Source: JAJUJL01 sp041736465
Lineage (GTDB): Bacteria; Chloroflexota; Anaerolineae; Anaerolineales; UBA4823
Assembly (NCBI GenBank): GCA_041736465.1
Contig: JBGSTO010000247.1
Coordinates: 1-24,665, forward strand
Direction: 5' to 3'
DNA length: 24,665 bases
Part shown: piece after piece, positions 21,539 to 24,665 of the stretch
How positions within the stretch are numbered: position 1 is the stretch's first letter
How the letters are laid out: every line of letters begins with the position of its first letter
The notes under the pieces: generated by a model
The model's input: the letters and a program-made list of their open reading frames with translations, nothing else
The model's database searches: none
What the model was told of the DNA's origin: nothing
Made by a program: the position numbers and the translations under genes

Positions 21539-23092
21539 ATGCGGCGCTCAACCTCTTTCATACTGCTCCTCACATTCTGCTTGCTCTTTTCCGCCTGCAC
21601 ACCGGCGAAACCGATCTACATCCTGCTGCCGGAGCCGGACTACTGGCCCACCCAGGGCTGGCATTCTTCCACCCCCGAGGCCCAGGGCATGGATTCCGCG
21701 CTGCTGGCGCAGACGGTCGAGGAGATCAACGCCAATCAAACCAACCTCCATTCTCTGCTCGTGGTGCGCAACGGTTACCTGGTAACCGAAGCCTACTTCC
21801 ACCCTTACACACCAGACACTAAAATTCACATCCAATCCATCACCAAGAGTGTGATCGGCACGCTGGTCGGCGCTGCTATCCAGGCAGGATATATCGATAG
21901 TGTAGAGCAGGAGCTGCTCGACTTCTACCCCGGACGAATGGTTGCCAACCCCAGCCGGCAGAAAGAATCGATTCAACTGAAGCACTTGCTTTCCATGTCC
22001 TCCGGTCTGGACTGCCTGGAATTCTCCGGTTCTGGCCCGCGCATGGAGCAGGCAAACGGCTGGGTGCAGTTCATGCTTGATCTGCCGGTGGTTTCCGCAC
22101 CCGGCAAGCGGTTCGGCTACTGCAACGGCAGCGCGCACCTGCTTTCGGCGATCATCGAAAAAGCCACTGCACAGGACACCCGTCTGTTCGCCAATCAATT
22201 GCTGTTCGAGCCGCTGGGCATTCCCGCTGTGGAGCCGGCTGATTGGATGGAAGATCCGCAGCGCTTCAACACCGGCGGATACGGGCTGTATCTTACGCCG
22301 CGCGACCTGGCGAAGCTCGCCTTTCTATACCTGCACGGCGGTAAATGGGAAGACCGGCAAATCCTGCCGCCCTCCTGGACATCCGAATCCACCACCCAGT
22401 ACGTGCAAAAAGAAGACGGCAGCGGCTACGGCTATATGTGGACGGTATATCCGGATGAAAAGCGCTACGCTGCATTGGGTCTTGGCGGGCAGCAGATTCA
22501 CGTTTACCCCTCTCACAACCTGATCGTGGTCGTCACCGCCGCCCTGGAGTCTTATGCCGAAGCGCCCGAGATCGAGCACATGCTCAACGACTACATCCTG
22601 CCGGCGGTCAAATCGAATTTGCCGCTGCCAGAAGACTCGCAGGCGTACACCCGGCTGCAGGCAGCCGTCCAGACCGCAGCTCATCCGCTCCAGGAGGTGC
22701 CGCCGCTGCCAGAGATTGCCGGGGAAATCTCGGGAGTTGCCTACTGGTTTGGTGAAAACCCTGTTGGCTGGCAAAAGTTGGCGCTGGTTTTCGAGCCGGG
22801 CTCGGTGCAGGCTAAGTTATTCCTGGATGATTACCCGCCGTTGGCCATCGGGCTTGACAACCTCTACCGCCAATCCACACTGGAGTCGCTGGGCGACCTC
22901 CATTTGCGAGGTCGTTGGATTGGCCAAAACACATTCGTCGTCGACTATCCTTATGCGCTGTCCGGACCCCTCAACCTGGCGGAATTAGGCGCTTCAGAAT
23001 TCAGCTTTACCTTTAGCGAGAGCTCAGTCGAAGTCGCTGCCAGGCAGCTCATTTTCGGCGGGGAGCCGGTCGTTTTCCAGGGTACTCGGTAG
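21539..23092 (+). CDS. Lipoprotein serine hydrolase of the beta-lactamase class C / penicillin-binding fold
   Basis: The 517-residue product has a signal with lipobox (LLFSAC, Cys at 20), so it is anchored outside the membrane. The nucleophile motif SxxK is seen as SITK at 100-103 in IQSITKSVIG. YCN at 194-196 fits the YxN motif. A late GLGGQQIHVYP (about 313-323) sits where the third motif stands in class C-like esterases and amide hydrolases. These enzymes attack esters, amides or peptides by acyl-serine; many such proteins are esterases or D-amino-acid amidases, not true beta-lactamases. After about 380 there is a further 135-residue domain that may be lipocalin-like, unassigned. AGGA lies nine bases before the start. 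Resistance function should not be assumed. Confidence 0.88.
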   Translation: MRRSTSFILLLTFCLLFSACTPAKPIYILLPEPDYWPTQGWHSSTPEAQGMDSALLAQTVEEINANQTNLHSLLVVRNGYLVTEAYFHPYTPDTKIHIQSITKSVIGTLVGAAIQAGYIDSVEQELLDFYPGRMVANPSRQKESIQLKHLLSMSSGLDCLEFSGSGPRMEQANGWVQFMLDLPVVSAPGKRFGYCNGSAHLLSAIIEKATAQDTRLFANQLLFEPLGIPAVEPADWMEDPQRFNTGGYGLYLTPRDLAKLAFLYLHGGKWEDRQILPPSWTSESTTQYVQKEDGSGYGYMWTVYPDEKRYAALGLGGQQIHVYPSHNLIVVVTAALESYAEAPEIEHMLNDYILPAVKSNLPLPEDSQAYTRLQAAVQTAAHPLQEVPPLPEIAGEISGVAYWFGENPVGWQKLALVFEPGSVQAKLFLDDYPPLAIGLDNLYRQSTLESLGDLHLRGRWIGQNTFVVDYPYALSGPLNLAELGASEFSFTFSESSVEVAARQLIFGGEPVVFQGTR

Positions 23093-23104
23093 CCGTGCGG
23101 CTAC
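23089..23104. terminator. Convergent hairpin containing both stop codons
   Basis: GTAGCC-GTGC-GGCTAC forms a perfect 6-base stem. The left arm holds the TAG of the hydrolase (23090-23092) and the right arm the TAG of the membrane protein on the other strand (23101-23103). No T-tract follows, so termination is uncertain, though symmetry suggests a bidirectional role. Confidence 0.5.
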
Positions 23105-23907
23105 GCGCTCTGCAGCCGCCTGCGCATCCAGAGATCACGCCCAAACCCGACTAGCGCCGGGATGCTCAAGATGAGCGCCACAACTGCCCCCTGGATGATC
23201 GATCCCTGAACGTTTACCCAGCCGTTCTCCTGCCAGAAGGCGATGGAGCCTGCTTCGGTAATGGCGATGATAATGGCTGTGCCCGCGATTAACGCCAGCG
23301 AGCGCGCCCAGCCCGATTTCAACCGCAGGTAGATCACAGCCGTGATTACCATCAAGACCGCCACCAGCGCCATATAATACAGTGAGTACAGGCGGTCGAT
23401 CTCATCGAATTCGATCATCACCAGCAGCGGCATGAAGCCAAACAGCAGGAACGACAGGATGCTTGGGTCCTGCCGGATATTGCCGAACAGGCGTGGGAGC
23501 TGGTTGCGCGGGCGGGAGAAGACCAGGGCAATCAGCGTGGCGAGAAGCAAGGGAATGAATGCCCGCAATCCCCACATATCCCGCGGTCCAAAAGTGTAGC
23601 CCAGGATGCGGATTCCTGGCGTGGCAACCATCGTCATATACAGCGCCATAATGATCGCCATGCCGGTGTAAGGATACGACCAGCGTGGAAAGCCGCTTAT
23701 CCAGCCCAGCGCGTAGCCGGCCGGTCCCAGCCCAAGCCAGAACAGCAGCATATACACTGCGTTGACCTGCAACCAATTATTGAGCGCCCAGTCGATTGGA
23801 ATCTCGAATGCCATCATCTGCAAGCCAACCAGGATGAAGCACAGCGCTCCCGCTGCCGCGCCAGCCCACGATTCCTGGGGTTGAAGCGTCGATTGCTTGT
23901 TTTCCAT
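23101..23907 (-). CDS. Polytopic membrane protein of unknown function
   Basis: The 268-residue product has about seven to eight hydrophobic helices, for example AAAGALCFILVGLQMMAF, NAVYMLLFWLGLGPAGYALG, YTGMAIIMALYMTMVA, FIPLLLATLIALVF, LSFLLFGFMPLLVMI, MALVAVLMVITAVIYL and SLALIAGTAIIIAIT. The loops are short and no catalytic or transport motif was recognised. A 37-base inverted repeat lies 36 bases upstream, indicating tight control by a DNA-binding protein not encoded in the window. The gene converges on the hydrolase gene with an 8-base gap. The family is not known to me. Confidence 0.8.
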   Translation of the reverse strand: MENKQSTLQPQESWAGAAAGALCFILVGLQMMAFEIPIDWALNNWLQVNAVYMLLFWLGLGPAGYALGWISGFPRWSYPYTGMAIIMALYMTMVATPGIRILGYTFGPRDMWGLRAFIPLLLATLIALVFSRPRNQLPRLFGNIRQDPSILSFLLFGFMPLLVMIEFDEIDRLYSLYYMALVAVLMVITAVIYLRLKSGWARSLALIAGTAIIIAITEAGSIAFWQENGWVNVQGSIIQGAVVALILSIPALVGFGRDLWMRRRLQSA

Positions 23908-23942
23908 ACTCGCCTCCCCGGCTGCCTGCAGTGGCTGCCGAC

Positions 23943-23979
23943 TTCCTGTAATATGTCGTTATACGACATATTACAGGAA
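23943..23979. promoter_or_regulatory. Large operator-like palindrome before the membrane-protein gene
   Basis: TTCCTGTAATATGTCGT and ACGACATATTACAGGAA are 17-base perfect inverted arms around TAT. ATGT and ACAT ends of the core lie nine bases apart, recalling PadR-type sites (ATGT-N8-ACAT) though not exactly. It lies between two minus-strand genes, 36-72 bases before the start of the downstream gene, the place of a promoter. The low GC content of the arms and lack of T-tract speak against a terminator. Confidence 0.65.
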
Positions 23980-24033
23980 AACGGGTCGCTCGTCAATCAT
24001 CAGTTATGCATTCCACCTGGCGGGATCGAGCTG

Positions 24034-24258
24034 TCACTCCGATTCTGGATTCAAGAATTTCAACAGCTCGTACACCAGCATGGCAGGCCACACGAAGCCC
24101 TTCAAGAACCCCATCAGCTTCTCCTGGGGTGTGGTTGCGCGGCCGATGTAGTACGCCCACGCGCCGAACAGCCCGATGCCGTACACCGCATCGCCGCCGC
24201 TCTGGTGGATTGTGATCGATTTCTGCTGCTTTTCATTCGAGGTGTTTTCTGTAGTCAT
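24034..24258 (-). CDS. Small conserved hydrophobic protein
   Basis: The chosen ATG at 24258 has GGAG six bases before it and yields 74 residues; upstream in-frame ATGs (24270 and beyond) have weaker sites. The sequence starts MTTENTSNEKQQKS, then HQSGGDAVYGIGLFGAWAYYI, a helix, and LMGFLKGFVWPAMLVYELLKFL, a second helix, ending NPESE. I recall similar short proteins with HQSGGDAVYG and WPAxLVYELLK patterns in other bacteria, where they are small membrane proteins of unknown role. It is followed by the palindrome and the polytopic protein gene; a shared regulator is possible. Confidence 0.65.
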   Translation of the reverse strand: MTTENTSNEKQQKSITIHQSGGDAVYGIGLFGAWAYYIGRATTPQEKLMGFLKGFVWPAMLVYELLKFLNPESE

Positions 24259-24401
24259 CTCATTCTCCATCATCGCATATTTGGTTGGGGAGCCCTCGCG
24301 GCTGCCCATCCGTGGTTCTAATGTATATACGGAAATCCATAGAAATATATTCGCCCAAATATGAAAATCACCGCATTCGCGTCTACTTTTAGGAAAAATT
24401 T

Positions 24402-24499
24402 GAAACACGAAGACCACGAAGGTAGAGCATCAAGGTCACAAAGGAGAATTTTATAAGAGCTTTGTGTCCTTTGGGCTCCCTTCGTGAACTTTGTGTTTC
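24402..24499. repeat. Dispersed imperfect hairpin element, copy B
   Basis: Starts GAAACAC, ends GTGTTTC (24493-24499), with inner CAAGGTCACAAAG matching copy A (6609-6703). The two copies share end sequences, length (95 and 98 bases) and imperfect dyad symmetry. The end touches the stop codon of the acyltransferase fragment (24499-24501). Confidence 0.7.
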
Positions 24500-24665
24500 T
24501 AGTTCTTGAATTCCCCTCGCATCCCCTCCGGCAGCTCCGCCGCTATTCCTTGCATCACGCGTTCCGCCGCCCAGCGGTCGAGCGCATCGCCTGCCATCCC
24601 CGGCGGGCGTCCCAACAACAGCGCCGGACCGAAGCTGAGCCGCAGCCCGCCATCCTGCTCATAGA
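24499..24665 (-). CDS. C-terminal part of a probable PlsC-type acyltransferase (cut by the window edge)
   Basis: An open minus-strand frame enters from the right edge and ends with TAG at 24501-24499 after 54 codons. The protein end (LRLSFGPALLLGRPPG, then ERVMQGIAAELPEGMRGEF) resembles the last section of 1-acyl-glycerol-3-phosphate acyltransferases, where a G-P-x-hydrophobic strand, a helix with IM..IA and LPxxxRG occur. The catalytic HX4D motif would be outside the window. Its stop overlaps the end of repeat element B by one base. Because only the tail is visible, the assignment is tentative. Confidence 0.5.
   Translation of the reverse strand, partial: YEQDGGLRLSFGPALLLGRPPGMAGDALDRWAAERVMQGIAAELPEGMRGEFKN

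Noticed and set aside
21539..23092. Annotation as an antibiotic-resistance beta-lactamase
   Set aside because: The fold and SxxK fit, but many lipoprotein members are esterases or amidases, and the third motif is not a clear KTG/KSG.

Overview
The window looks like a chromosomal segment of a GC-rich member of the Chloroflexota, probably class Anaerolineae. This rests on gene style rather than any marker phylogeny: secreted beta-propeller proteins ending in a short FLP/YLP tail, an ABC exporter with lipoprotein-type adaptors and FtsX-like permease, a CUT1 sugar ABC operon under a GntR/UTRA regulator, a PA-rich lipoprotein linker, and a tetrathionate-reductase-like multiheme cytochrome. No phage, transposase or CRISPR locus was seen.

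Layout. (1) 1-6504, minus strand: a MacAB-like exporter read from right to left: two ABC ATPases (the second with a C-terminal domain resembling a degenerate cyclic-nucleotide-binding fold), a double FtsX/MacB permease, then after a 182-base gap two membrane-fusion (adaptor) proteins overlapping by ATGA; the last runs off the left edge. (2) 6714-8267, minus: a secreted ten-heme cytochrome c related to octaheme tetrathionate reductase. (3) 8525-8919, plus: tmRNA (ssrA), encoding the tag ANGTNYAALPLAA. Its 3' end, the following hairpin and the 3' end of the convergent permease gene are present twice in tandem (128-base unit, 8870-8997 and 8998-9125). (4) 9095-13117, minus: a sugar-uptake operon, GntR regulator, lipoprotein binding protein and two permeases, without its own ATPase; a clear sigma-70-type promoter with a 14-base palindrome at the start site lies upstream. 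(5) 13443-19320, plus: two large secreted beta-propeller proteins, each preceded by AAAGGAG. (6) 19427-21241, minus: a nucleoside phosphorylase and two small membrane proteins (YcxB-like and DUF3592-like). (7) 21539-23092, plus: a lipoprotein serine hydrolase of the beta-lactamase class C type, convergent with (8) 23101-24665, minus: a polytopic membrane protein, a small conserved hydrophobic protein and the 3' end of a probable acyltransferase.

The most unusual signals are the tandem duplication at the ssrA/permease junction, where the two copies of the permease 3' end differ only at third codon positions; the ABC ATPase with a CNB-like tail and altered signature motif; a jelly-roll domain apparently split by an inserted beta-propeller; the shared FLP/YLP tails; and three related hairpin-type repeats placed immediately behind stop codons of minus-strand genes.
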